64,000 bases of DNA from Herbiconiux sp. SALV-R1 (GTDB lineage: Bacteria; Actinomycetota; Actinomycetes; Actinomycetales; Microbacteriaceae), in the NCBI RefSeq assembly GCF_013113715.1, contig NZ_CP053344.1:1364001-1428000 (forward strand). The letters run 5' to 3'. Made by a program: the position numbers and the translations under genes. Positions 28,034 to 35,782 of this stretch are shown one piece after another. Position 1 is the first letter of the stretch, and each line of letters opens with the position of its first letter. Under the pieces are notes generated by a model. That model made no database searches. It worked only from the letters and a program-made list of their open reading frames with translations, and was not told where the DNA came from.

Positions 28034-28381
28034 ATGTCGCACCGCATCTTCGGCACCCCCTTCGCCGCCATCTACCCGCACTACCTGGCCAAGGCCGAGC
28101 GCAAGGGCCACGGCAAGGCCGAGGTCGACGAGGTCATCTCCTGGCTCACCGGCTACGACGCCGCCGAGCTCGAGCGCGTGATCGCCGACGACACCACCCT
28201 CGAGGCGTTCTTCGCCGAGGCGCCCGCCCTCAACCCGAACGCCGAGCTCATCACGGGGGTGATCTGCGGGCTGCGCGTCGAAGAGATCGACGACCCGCTC
28301 ATGCAGAAGATCCGTTGGATGGACAAGCTCGTCGACGAGGTCGCCCGCGGCAAGAAGATGAGCTCGATCCTGCGCGGCTGA
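28034..28381 (+). CDS. DUF2200 family protein
   Basis: Small cytoplasmic protein of 115 residues. The N-terminus HRIFGTPFAAIYPHYLAKAE, the EVDEVISWLTGYD block and the C-terminal IRWMDKLVDEVARGKKM fit the DUF2200 family, whose function is not established. The start is ATG 28034, supported by the -10-like box 6 nt upstream. It ends head to tail against the oppositely oriented XRE-cupin gene with no gap. Confidence 0.85.
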   Translation: MSHRIFGTPFAAIYPHYLAKAERKGHGKAEVDEVISWLTGYDAAELERVIADDTTLEAFFAEAPALNPNAELITGVICGLRVEEIDDPLMQKIRWMDKLVDEVARGKKMSSILRG

Positions 28382-28984
28382 TCACGCCGACGGGCCACCC
28401 GGCGCCCGGTGCGCCACCGCCAGCAGCAGGTGGCACGGCTCGGCGCCGGCGCTCCACCGGTGGGGCACGTTCGACGGGTGCGTGAGCGCACCGCCCGCCT
28501 CCACCACCCAGCTGCCCTCGCCGGCCAGCTCGACCGTCACCCTGCCCTCCACGACGAAGAGGGTCTGCTCGCCGTCGCCGGTGAACCAGCCGCCGAGCGT
28601 CTCTCCCGGTCGCACGCGATACTCCACCACCTCGAGCGGATGCCCGGCGCCGATGGTGAGGAGGCGCCCCGAGGCGGAGTCGGCCTCGGGGGAGACGGGC
28701 AGCATCCGGCCCCCGTCGGCGGCGACGTGCAGGATGTCGGGGGTCGACACGGCCTCGGGCAGCAGGGAGCTCACCGACACCCCGAGGGCGGCGGCGATGC
28801 GGTACAGGGTCGCCAGCGACGGAGCGGTGTGTCCGCGTTCGATCTGGCTGAGGAACGGCTGGCTCACCTCGCAGCGCGCGGCCAGCGCCCGCATCGACAG
28901 ACCGGCGCGGGAGCGGGCGTCTTTCACCAGGCGGCCGATCGACGAGGAGGGGACCTCCGCGCTCGCTGCGGACTCGTCGTGCAT
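28382..28984 (-). CDS. XRE-cupin transcriptional regulator
   Basis: Regulator of 200 residues with an N-terminal helix-turn-helix (MRALAARCEVSQPFLSQIERGHTAPS read in two parts, residues about 22-75) and a C-terminal cupin sensor domain (VEYRVRPGETLGGWFTGDGE, then ALTHPSNVPHRWSA). Such proteins usually control a linked catabolic or amino-acid gene and sense a small ligand. ATG 28984 lies 3 bp after the stop of the FMN monooxygenase gene, so the two form an operon and the monooxygenase is the likely target. Confidence 0.92.
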   Translation of the reverse strand: MHDESAASAEVPSSSIGRLVKDARSRAGLSMRALAARCEVSQPFLSQIERGHTAPSLATLYRIAAALGVSVSSLLPEAVSTPDILHVAADGGRMLPVSPEADSASGRLLTIGAGHPLEVVEYRVRPGETLGGWFTGDGEQTLFVVEGRVTVELAGEGSWVVEAGGALTHPSNVPHRWSAGAEPCHLLLAVAHRAPGGPSA

Positions 28985-28987
28985 GGG

Positions 28988-30337
28988 CTACACCGTATAC
29001 CGGGCGCCGGGATGGTCGGCGGGCAACCGCGCCGTCCCCCCGGTGAGCATCTCGCGCAGCGTGCCTCGCCGGGGCTCCTCGGGCAGGAGCCCTCGCTCGC
29101 GCAGCAGCGGCATCACCTGGTCGATGAAGTCGCGGTAGGTCGCGACCCCGCCCACGGAGTGCTCGACCAGGAAGCCGTCGACGTCGGTGCGGGCGACGAT
29201 CTCCTCGATCTGCTGCGCGACGCTCTCGGGGGTGCCCGTGACCTTGTAGCCGCCCATCGTCTCCCGCAGCCGGTCGAGCACGCCGCCCACGGTGAGCTCG
29301 GGGTCTTGGTACTGGGCGAGCAGCGACTGACCGACCTCGGTGCGGATCTCGGCGAGGGTCGCCTCCGGGTCGAGCGAGAGCAGGTCGACACCGCTCCAGC
29401 CCATGAACAGGGCGCCCATGGCCTCGCGGCTCGGCGCCGTGGTCAGCTCCTCACGGCGGCGCCTCGCCTCGGTCTCCGTCGGCGCCACCACCACCGACAG
29501 CCCGTTCACGAGGCGCAGCGACCGGGGGTCGCGGCCGTGCGAGGCGGCCCGGGCGCGCAGCTCGCGCACCAGCTCTGCACCCTTGTCGATGCTCCGCTCC
29601 TGGATGAAGACGCACTCGGCGTAGGTGGCCGCGAAGTCTTTGCCGCGGGTCGACGCCCCCGCCTGGAACAGGGTGGGGGTGCGCTGCGGCGAGGGCGGCA
29701 CGGGGTAGTAGCCCTCGAGGTCAAAGTGCTCGCCGTGGTGCTCGATCTCGTGCAGGCGGTCGAGGTCGACGAGTTCGCGATCGTGCTTGCGCATCACCAG
29801 CGCGCCGTCTTCCCACGACCCCTCCCAGAGCTTCAGCGAGAGGTCGACGAACTCGTCGGCGCGGCGGTAGCGCTCGTCGTGGGGCGTCACGCCCGTCTCG
29901 CCGAGCAGCTTCACCATCGCCTCCTGGTTGTCGGAGGTGACGATGTTCCAGCCGATGCGACCGGCCGTGAGGTGGTCGACGGTCGAGAAGCGGCGGGCGT
30001 TGGTGAACGGCCGTTCGGCGGTGGTCGAGGTCGTCACCACGAAGCCGAGCCGGTCGACGGTGGCCGCGAGACCGGTGATGAGGCTGAGCGGCTCCAGCAC
30101 CGGGAACTGCACCCCCTCGCGGAGCGCCACCTCCGAGGCGCCCTCCGCCGTCATGGGGTAGCCCAGCGCCTCGGCGAAGAACAGGAAGTCGAACCCGCCC
30201 GCGTCGAGCGCCCGCGCCAGCTCCTGCCAGTAGGCCAGCGAGGTGAAGGCGCCGGTGTCGGAATCAGGGTGGCTCCAGGCGTTGCTGAGGAAGGTGGGGC
30301 CGACGATCTCGAAGGCTCCCAGCACGATCTGCTTCAT
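28988..30337 (-). CDS. NtaA/SnaA/DszA-type FMN-dependent monooxygenase
   Basis: Flavin-dependent two-component monooxygenase subunit of 449 residues in the bacterial luciferase-like superfamily. Typical segments are FDFLFFAEALGYP, TTSTTAERPFTNARRFSTVD, LTAGRIGWNIVTSDNQEAM and LFQAGASTRGKDFAATYAE. The family oxidises sulfonates, nitrilotriacetate, dibenzothiophene sulfones or similar compounds with FMNH2 from a separate reductase, which is not present nearby. It is co-transcribed with the XRE-cupin regulator and divergent from the methyltransferase-like gene. Confidence 0.9.
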   Translation of the reverse strand: MKQIVLGAFEIVGPTFLSNAWSHPDSDTGAFTSLAYWQELARALDAGGFDFLFFAEALGYPMTAEGASEVALREGVQFPVLEPLSLITGLAATVDRLGFVVTTSTTAERPFTNARRFSTVDHLTAGRIGWNIVTSDNQEAMVKLLGETGVTPHDERYRRADEFVDLSLKLWEGSWEDGALVMRKHDRELVDLDRLHEIEHHGEHFDLEGYYPVPPSPQRTPTLFQAGASTRGKDFAATYAECVFIQERSIDKGAELVRELRARAASHGRDPRSLRLVNGLSVVVAPTETEARRRREELTTAPSREAMGALFMGWSGVDLLSLDPEATLAEIRTEVGQSLLAQYQDPELTVGGVLDRLRETMGGYKVTGTPESVAQQIEEIVARTDVDGFLVEHSVGGVATYRDFIDQVMPLLRERGLLPEEPRRGTLREMLTGGTARLPADHPGARYTV

Positions 30338-30517
30338 GACGAGGATGCTCGCAGTGATTGCTCCTGCTTATCAAGACCTCGCCGCATCAGTTTACGAGGC
30401 CGTAACGCGGAGGGCCGGCCGCGCGCCTGCCAGAATGGGCTCATCACTCTCTCTTCAGACGAGCGCCGAGGCGCCGAGACGACCCCGCCGGCGAGGCTGG
30501 CGCGCGCCTATTTCGCC

Positions 30518-31432
30518 GTGCAGGCCCTGTGCGGCGCGGTGTGGTGGGTCGCGGTGTTCACGATTCCGTGGGTGAGGGAGGCGACCCTCGGCATCCTCGA
30601 CCCGGTCGCCGTCGCCGCGCTCGACATCCCGCTCTTCGTCGTCGCGTCGGCGCTCGCTGCGACACCCCTCCGCATCGCGCGAGGCGTCTCCCTCGTGGTC
30701 GCCGCCTGGACGGCCCTCGTCACCCTGGCGCTCGCCCTTCTCGCCACCCTCGGGGGAGGCGCCGGGTGGGGGGTGCTCATCATGGTGGCGGCGACCGGGG
30801 GATCGCTCGTGGCCGCCACGGCGTTGATGCTCGGGCGTGTGCCCACCGAGTGGATCGTCACCGGCCCCTTCGCCTTCCGGCCGGCGGATGCGCGCCGCGG
30901 CCCGGCCGTGAACCTCGCGGTGACGGCGGCGCAGATCGTGGTGTTCTGGGGGGTCTTCTTCGTCGTGATCCCGCTGGTCATCACGGCCTTGGAGCACCGG
31001 TGGAGGGTGGGACTGCCGCTCGCCGCCCTGGGCGTGGTGACGCCCCCGGTGGTGACCACGGCCGTCACGGTGATCGGAGCCGTCGTGTTCGTGGTCGCGG
31101 GCGCACTGGGGCTCTGGTCGGCGGCGATCATGGCGGTTCAGGGTGGCGGCACGCCGCTGCCCTCCGAGATGGCCAACCGACTGGTCGTCGTGGGCCCCTA
31201 CCGCTGGGTGCGTAACCCCATGGCGGTCGCGGGGATCGTCCAGGGCGTCGCGGTCGGGCTGCTGCTCGGGTCGTGGCTCGTCGTCGCGTACGCCCTGGCG
31301 GGCTCACTGCTGTGGAACCTGGTCGTGCGGCCCTACGAGGAGGCCGACCTGGAGGAACGCTTCGGCGACGACTTCCGCCGGTATCGTGACGCGGTGCGCT
31401 GCTGGGTGCCCTCCGCGCATCCGTACCGCTGA
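30518..31432 (+). CDS. Isoprenylcysteine methyltransferase-like membrane protein
   Basis: Polytopic membrane protein of at least 304 residues with about seven hydrophobic segments. The C-terminal ICMT/PEMT-like signature reads GPYRWVRNPMAVAGI followed by EEADLEERFGDDFRRY, which binds S-adenosylmethionine in the family. The substrate is unknown. I give GTG 30518 as the first canonical in-frame start. The frame is open further upstream, and a -10-like CAGAAT (30431-30436) sits 6 nt before an in-frame ATC at 30443. The true protein may therefore begin there with 25 more residues (TLSSDERRGAE). Confidence 0.72.
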   Translation: MQALCGAVWWVAVFTIPWVREATLGILDPVAVAALDIPLFVVASALAATPLRIARGVSLVVAAWTALVTLALALLATLGGGAGWGVLIMVAATGGSLVAATALMLGRVPTEWIVTGPFAFRPADARRGPAVNLAVTAAQIVVFWGVFFVVIPLVITALEHRWRVGLPLAALGVVTPPVVTTAVTVIGAVVFVVAGALGLWSAAIMAVQGGGTPLPSEMANRLVVVGPYRWVRNPMAVAGIVQGVAVGLLLGSWLVVAYALAGSLLWNLVVRPYEEADLEERFGDDFRRYRDAVRCWVPSAHPYR

Positions 31433-31458
31433 TTCACCGGAGACCGGAGCGGTTCCCC

Positions 31459-31914
31459 TCAGGCGTCGAAGCGCGCTCCCGAGGGAACGGGTGCCGTCAG
31501 CGTGAACACCAGCAGGATGATGCCGCCGACCACCGGCACGAAGCCGATCAGGATCCACAGCGCGCTGTGATCGGTGTCGTGCAGGCGGCGCGCCAGCAGG
31601 GCGAAGCCCGGCACGAAGGTGGCGACGGCCCAGATGCCCCAGAGCACGAACACGACGATCGCGCCCGCTCCGGGAGGCGCATAGGTGCCGTCGAGCTGGA
31701 TGCCGTAGCCGCCGAGCAGCAGCGCCGCCGTGTTGAAGACAGTGTTCACGATGACGGCGACGAGGTACCACCACCAGTACTCGGCACGGCCGGCGCGGCC
31801 GGTGAACACGGAGTACTTCTTCCAGAACCGCGAGACGGCTTCGCCGAACGGCGCACCGTAGTACGGCTGGTCGAGCGGAACGGATGCGGGCGCGACGGGC
31901 GCAGCTGATGTCAT
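31459..31914 (-). CDS. DUF805 membrane protein
   Basis: Membrane protein of 151 residues. The DUF805 core begins FWKKYSVFTGRAGRAEYWWW and includes FALLARRLHDTDHSALW, with about four hydrophobic segments. Function is not established; family members are often small inner-membrane proteins near stress genes. ATG 31914 has GGGGGA 7 bp upstream and is preferred to TTG 31929. Confidence 0.88.
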   Translation of the reverse strand: MTSAAPVAPASVPLDQPYYGAPFGEAVSRFWKKYSVFTGRAGRAEYWWWYLVAVIVNTVFNTAALLLGGYGIQLDGTYAPPGAGAIVVFVLWGIWAVATFVPGFALLARRLHDTDHSALWILIGFVPVVGGIILLVFTLTAPVPSGARFDA

Positions 31915-31976
31915 GACGGTGTCCCCCAAGGTGTCGATGAGCTGTGAGGCGAGACTATCGCTTCAGCCGCCCGTCT

Positions 31977-32732
31977 TCAGCCGCGGGTGAACCCCAGATC
32001 GGAGGCGAGTCGTTCGGTGAGCAGGGCGTAGTAGGCGTCGAGGTCGCTGACCGACCCGACCAGGTGGCCGAACAGCTCGAACGAGAGCGTGCCGAAGACG
32101 GTGGTCCAGGCCATGAGGGTGCGCACGACGAGTTCGAGCGGCACCTCCTCGGTCTCGTCGACGAGGCCCCGGTGGCGCACGAAGCCGATCGCCCCGGCGA
32201 CGGCTGCACGATCGGCGGCCTCCTCGGGCGACCCCGGGGTCGACGGGCCGTCGGCGACGACGAGGGTGCCGGCCCGGTAGGCGTCGATGACGATGCCGAG
32301 GATGGAGACGATCACCCTGGTGGCGGGCTCCACCGTGGTCTGCGGGGCGGCGTAGCCCGGCACGGGGGAGCCGTAGAGCAGGGCGTAGTCGCCCGGGTTC
32401 GCGAGGGCCCAGCCGCGGATGCCGGCGATGACCGCCGCCCAGCGCAGCCGCACGGCGTCGCGATCGGTGACCGCAGCATCCGCCGCCTCGGCCGCGGCAC
32501 CCAGGTCGTCGTACGCGAGCACGAGCAGGGCGGTGAGCAGCTCGTCGCGGCTGGCGAAGTAGCGGTACACCGCAGACGACACCATGCCGACGTCGCGGGC
32601 CACCGCGCGGAGCGAGAGAGCGGCGGGCCCCTCCTCCGCGAGCCGCACGCGGGCGGCGGCGAGGATGTCGGCGGTGATCTGCTCCCGCGCCCGGGCCCGC
32701 GCCGTCTTCGCTCGTGGTGTCGCCGTGCTCAT
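31977..32732 (-). CDS. TetR family regulator
   Basis: Repressor of 251 residues with an N-terminal TetR helix-turn-helix (ITADILAAARVRLAEEG, LSLRAVARDVGMVSSAVYRY) and a C-terminal ligand-binding domain resembling TetR_C_33-type domains. ATG 32732 is chosen over the adjacent GTG 32735. It is divergent from the NAD-dependent epimerase gene. The 123-bp gap holds two copies of a GAGAGC-GCTCTC palindrome, so it most likely represses that gene and itself. Confidence 0.92.
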   Translation of the reverse strand: MSTATPRAKTARARAREQITADILAAARVRLAEEGPAALSLRAVARDVGMVSSAVYRYFASRDELLTALLVLAYDDLGAAAEAADAAVTDRDAVRLRWAAVIAGIRGWALANPGDYALLYGSPVPGYAAPQTTVEPATRVIVSILGIVIDAYRAGTLVVADGPSTPGSPEEAADRAAVAGAIGFVRHRGLVDETEEVPLELVVRTLMAWTTVFGTLSFELFGHLVGSVSDLDAYYALLTERLASDLGFTRG

Positions 32733-32773
32733 CACCCCACTGTGCCGCATCGGCGAGAGCATGTGCAACAAAC

Positions 32774-32788
32774 GAGAGCAGTGCTCTT
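32774..32788. promoter_or_regulatory. TetR operator copy 1
   Basis: GAGAGCAGTGCTCTT contains AGAGCA-G-TGCTCT, perfect 6-bp arms around one base. It is nearly identical to the palindrome at 32822-32836, with centres 48 bp apart, and lies between divergent tetR and epimerase genes. Confidence 0.6.
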
Positions 32789-32821
32789 GCTTTTTCGCAG
32801 CTCCGGTGTCATCCTCGTTGT

Positions 32822-32836
32822 GAGAGCGGTGCTCTC
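32822..32836. promoter_or_regulatory. TetR operator copy 2
   Basis: GAGAGCGGTGCTCTC has perfect GAGAGC/GCTCTC arms around GGT. It lies 20 bp before the epimerase ATG, where repressor binding would block transcription or initiation. It matches copy 1 at 13 of 15 positions. Confidence 0.6.
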
Positions 32837-32855
32837 GATTTGAGAGGAGAAGACC

Positions 32856-33797
32856 ATGACCGATCGACACGTCATCGTGGGGGCGGGCCCCGTCGGGCGC
32901 CACGTCGCAGCACTGCTGGCCGAGCGCGGCTCGGAGGTGGTGGTCGTCACCCGCTCCGGGCGGGAGACCGGCATCCCCGGCGTCACGGGGGTGCGGGCCG
33001 ACGCCGGCGACGCCGAGGCGCTGTCGCGAGTGGCCGACGGGGCGTCGGTGCTCTACAACTGCGCCAACCCGGGCGACTACACGCAGTGGGAGACGAGCTG
33101 GCCGCCGCTCGCCGCCGCGCTGCTCGAGGCGTCTCGCCGCTCCGGAGCGGTGTACGCCATCACGGGCAACCTCTACCCCTACGGTCCGGTCGACGGGCCG
33201 ATGGCCGAGGAGCTGCCCGACGCGGCGACCGACCACAAGGGCCGGCTGCGGGCGCGCATGTGGGCCGAGGCGCGAGCCGAGCACGAGGCGGGGCGGATGC
33301 GCGCCGTCGAGGTGCGCGGCTCCGACTACGTGGGCCCGGGGGTGGGTCAGAACGGGCACATCACCCGGCAGCTGCCGACGGCGCGGGCGGGGAAGCGGGC
33401 GCGGGTGTTCGGCGATCCCGATCTGCCGCACAGCTTCACCGACGTGCTCGACGTGGCGCGTGTGCTCGTCGCGGCTGCCGAAGACCCCTCTGCGCACGGG
33501 AGGGTCTGGCACGTGCCCACCAACGCGCCGCGGAGCCAGCGCCAGACGCTGACCGACGTGCTCGCGGCCGGTGGGCTGCCCGCGGTGCCGGTGAGCAGCA
33601 TCCCGGTGCCTCTCACGAAGCTCGGCTCCGTGTTCTCGCCGATGCTGCGCGAGCTCGGCGAGCTCTCCTACCAGTGGTCGCGCCCCTACGTGCTCGACGA
33701 CTCGGCGTCGCGCGCGCACTTCGGCCTCGAGCCCACGCCGTGGGACGAGGTGTGCCGGCGCACCATCGCGGAGTACCGGGTGCCTCAGCCGGTGTAG
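32856..33797 (+). CDS. NAD-dependent epimerase/dehydratase family protein
   Basis: Extended SDR-type protein of 313 residues with an N-terminal nucleotide-binding VIVGAGPVGRHVAALLAERG. The active-site tyrosine may be that of GNLYPYGPVDGP, and the usual YxxxK is not evident, so it may be an atypical SDR. Residues about 120-160 contain MRAVEVRGSDYVGPG, as in sugar epimerases. ATG 32856 has GGAG upstream. It is divergent from tetR and is its likely target. A redox or detoxification role is possible. Confidence 0.85.
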   Translation: MTDRHVIVGAGPVGRHVAALLAERGSEVVVVTRSGRETGIPGVTGVRADAGDAEALSRVADGASVLYNCANPGDYTQWETSWPPLAAALLEASRRSGAVYAITGNLYPYGPVDGPMAEELPDAATDHKGRLRARMWAEARAEHEAGRMRAVEVRGSDYVGPGVGQNGHITRQLPTARAGKRARVFGDPDLPHSFTDVLDVARVLVAAAEDPSAHGRVWHVPTNAPRSQRQTLTDVLAAGGLPAVPVSSIPVPLTKLGSVFSPMLRELGELSYQWSRPYVLDDSASRAHFGLEPTPWDEVCRRTIAEYRVPQPV

Positions 33798-33809
33798 CGG
33801 CTCAGCGTC

Positions 33810-34202
33810 TCAGCCCGAGTAGTTCTGCACCTGCAGCTTCTCGGGCCTGATGAGGTAGGCGGCGAGCCCGCTGCGCAGCTCGTAGGGCTCGCCGGTGTAC
33901 GCGACCGCGATGCGATCGACGATCTCCATCGCTTCCGCGCCGACCACCCGCCGGGTCGCGACGCCCCGCACGGAGGCCATGTCGAGCGGGTTCTCGGGGT
34001 TCGTCACCGAGATCGCCACGCGCGGGTCGCGCTGGAGGTTCTTGTCCTTCCGGGAGTCGGCGATCATGAAGACGGCGAGGCTCTCGCCCTCCACGCCCAC
34101 CCACACCGGTACGGAGTGCGGTGCCCCGTCGGGCAGCAGGGTGGCGAGGTGCGCGACCGCCGCGCGCTCGAAGTACGGTCGGGTGCTCTCCCAGGTGGCC
34201 AT
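33810..34202 (-). CDS. Pyridoxamine 5'-phosphate oxidase family protein
   Basis: Small FMN- or F420-binding split-barrel protein of 130 residues. Family-like segments are AHLATLLPDGAPHSVPVWVG, ADSRKDKNLQRDPRVAISV and YLIRPEKLQV. Such proteins are often deazaflavin- or heme-related oxidoreductases rather than true PdxH. ATG 34202 begins the conserved region; the longer reading adds an unconserved leader. It converges with the epimerase gene with a 12-bp gap. Confidence 0.88.
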   Translation of the reverse strand: MATWESTRPYFERAAVAHLATLLPDGAPHSVPVWVGVEGESLAVFMIADSRKDKNLQRDPRVAISVTNPENPLDMASVRGVATRRVVGAEAMEIVDRIAVAYTGEPYELRSGLAAYLIRPEKLQVQNYSG

Positions 34203-34282
34203 GACTCCCAGCCTACGAGTCGGCGCCGACGAGCGGGGCGACCTCGTCGAGAGCCGGGCCGAATCCGCTCTGGGCGGACAGC

Positions 34283-34573
34283 TCAGGCCGAGCGGGGCTC
34301 GCGGGCGTCGGCCGAACCGCTGCCCGCGATCGCGGCGGCCCACTCGGCGGCGAGGGCGTCGAGCGACAGTCCGAGCGTGGCGGCCAGCGCCGCGATCACG
34401 CCGAAGGCGGGGCTCGGGAGCCGGCCGGTCTCGATCTTGCGCAGTGTCTCGGGGGAGATGCCGGCATCGGTGGCGACCTCGGCCAAGGTGCGGCCGACGC
34501 GTGCCGCGCGGAGCAGCTCGCCGAGACGGCGGCCCGCCTCGAGCTGTTCGGGGGTGAGCGGTGCGCGCACCAT
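34283..34573 (-). CDS. Small XRE-type regulator
   Basis: DNA-binding protein of 96 residues made almost only of an XRE helix-turn-helix (RTLAEVATDAGISPETLRKI, then ETGRLPSPAFGVIAALAATL). ATG 34573 has AGGAT/GGAG-like sequence about 8 bp upstream. It is divergent from a methionine aminopeptidase gene. The shared 77-bp region carries two direct GGTATTNTCATNCC repeats that could be its binding sites. Confidence 0.88.
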   Translation of the reverse strand: MVRAPLTPEQLEAGRRLGELLRAARVGRTLAEVATDAGISPETLRKIETGRLPSPAFGVIAALAATLGLSLDALAAEWAAAIAGSGSADAREPRSA

Positions 34574-34612
34574 CAGGCGGATCCTCCCTCGATCGAGCCG
34601 TGTTCCAGGAGC

Positions 34613-34647
34613 GGTATTTTCATCCCGCTGAACGGTATTATCATACC
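34613..34647. promoter_or_regulatory. Tandem operator-like repeats over map promoter
   Basis: GGTATTTTCATCCC (34613-34626) and GGTATTATCATACC (34634-34647) are direct repeats exactly 21 bp apart, two helical turns. The second is also palindromic (GGTAT/ATACC). It contains the -10-like TATCAT (34639-34644), which lies 6 nt before ATG 34651. Binding here would shut off a leaderless aminopeptidase mRNA. The divergent XRE protein is the obvious candidate ligand; this is inferred. Confidence 0.55.
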
Positions 34648-34650
34648 AGC

Positions 34651-35412
34651 ATGATCGAGCTGCATATCCCCTCCGAGATCGACGAGATGCGCGCGGCAGG
34701 CGCCTTCGTGCGCGCCACCCTCGACGAGCTCTCCGCCCGCGCCGCCGTCGGGGTGAACCTGCTCGACCTCGAGCAGGGCGCCCGCGACGCCATCGCGCGC
34801 CGGGGCGCCGAGTCGTGCTACTGGGACTACGCGCCCTCCTTCGGCAACGGCCCCTTCCGCAACACCATTTGCCTCTCGGTCAACGACGCGGCACAGCACG
34901 GCCTCCCGCACGACTACGCCCTGCGCGACGGCGACGTGCTGAGCCTCGACTTCGCCGCCTCCGTCGACGGCTGGGTGGCCGACGCCGCCGTCACCGTCGT
35001 GGTGGGTGAGGCCGCGGCCGACGACCTCGCGCTCATCCGTTCGACCGAAGAGGCGCTCGCCGCGGGCATCGCCGCCGCGGTGCCGGGCAACCGGATCGGC
35101 GACCTCTCTGCGGCGATCGGGGCGGTGGCTGCCCGCTACGGCTACCCGGTCAACCGCGAGTTCGGCGGGCACGGCGTCGGCCGCACGATGCACGGCGACC
35201 TCTTCATCTGCAACACCGGCCGCCCGGGCCGCGGCTACCGTCTCCGACCCGGCCTCGTGTTCGCGCTCGAGCCGTGGTGGGCGAAGACGACGGCGCGCAT
35301 CCGCATGGACCCCGACGGGTGGACCGTGCGCTCCGCCGATGGCAGTCGCGCCGCCCACACCGAGCACACCATCGCCGTCACGGAGGACGGCCCGGTCGTG
35401 CTGACGGCGTGA
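34651..35412 (+). CDS. map: Type I methionine aminopeptidase
   Basis: Cytosolic metallopeptidase of 253 residues that removes N-terminal methionine. All five metal ligands are visible: Asp100 in SLDF, Asp111 in VADAA, His174 in GGHGVGR, Glu207 in ALEPWW and Glu238 in HTEHT. His181 of TMH is the likely catalytic histidine. ATG 34651 is supported by the TATCAT box 6 nt upstream, implying a leaderless mRNA. Being divergent from its own XRE regulator is unusual for a housekeeping map gene, so this is probably a second, regulated copy. Confidence 0.92.
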   Translation: MIELHIPSEIDEMRAAGAFVRATLDELSARAAVGVNLLDLEQGARDAIARRGAESCYWDYAPSFGNGPFRNTICLSVNDAAQHGLPHDYALRDGDVLSLDFAASVDGWVADAAVTVVVGEAAADDLALIRSTEEALAAGIAAAVPGNRIGDLSAAIGAVAARYGYPVNREFGGHGVGRTMHGDLFICNTGRPGRGYRLRPGLVFALEPWWAKTTARIRMDPDGWTVRSADGSRAAHTEHTIAVTEDGPVVLTA

Positions 35413-35428
35413 GCGGGGCCGGCCCCGC
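35413..35428. terminator. Palindrome between convergent genes
   Basis: GCGGGGCCGGCCCCGC is a perfect 16-bp palindrome directly after the map stop codon and before the end of the opposing small gene. As RNA it forms a strong GC hairpin with a minimal loop. There is no T tract, as is common for high-GC actinobacterial terminators. Confidence 0.45.
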
Positions 35429-35446
35429 GCTCGATCGAACCCGCGC

Positions 35447-35710
35447 TCAGTCGCGCTGGTCGGTGCCCGGCGCTCCCTTGCGGGTGCCCTCCGGGTGGTC
35501 GAGGCTGTGGCCGAGCTCGGCGCTCGACGGGTTCGCGTAGTGTGAGACCGCCGGGTCGTCGTCGCTCCGGGCCGCATCGGCGACGTTCTTCTTGTCGTAG
35601 AACTCGGCGTCGGCGCGCTCCTGCGCGTCGCGCCCCGCCGCCTTCTCGTCGTGGGTCGCCTCGTCGGAACCGCTCATGATGGGCTCGTCCTGCGTGTTCG
35701 GATCGCTCAT
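35447..35710 (-). CDS. Small acidic hypothetical protein
   Basis: Hydrophilic 87-residue protein rich in Asp, Glu, Ala and Lys (DEKAAGRDAQERADAEFYDK), with no membrane segment and probably disordered. I do not recognise a family. ATG 35710 is 7 nt after a -10-like TAGGGT on the minus strand, consistent with a leaderless mRNA. The codon pattern fits a real gene. A role in stress or desiccation would be a guess. Confidence 0.65.
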   Translation of the reverse strand: MSDPNTQDEPIMSGSDEATHDEKAAGRDAQERADAEFYDKKNVADAARSDDDPAVSHYANPSSAELGHSLDHPEGTRKGAPGTDQRD

Positions 35711-35782
35711 GATCGTGACCCTAGCCCTGAGGCGCAGGTCCCGCATCCGTCCCAGGCCATGAGGGGAGAGACCGAGGCCCGC

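Noticed and set aside
30435-30575. ATG 30435 as start of a small separate ORF
   Set aside because: The ATG overlaps the -10-like box and the frame gives a Pro/Arg-rich peptide. It is better seen as part of the promoter or a frame-shifted start of the methyltransferase-like gene.
28988-31432. A plus-strand frame joining the antisense of the monooxygenase to the methyltransferase-like protein
   Set aside because: The upstream two thirds are antisense to the FMN monooxygenase and XRE-cupin genes; only the part after about 30443 has membrane-protein character.
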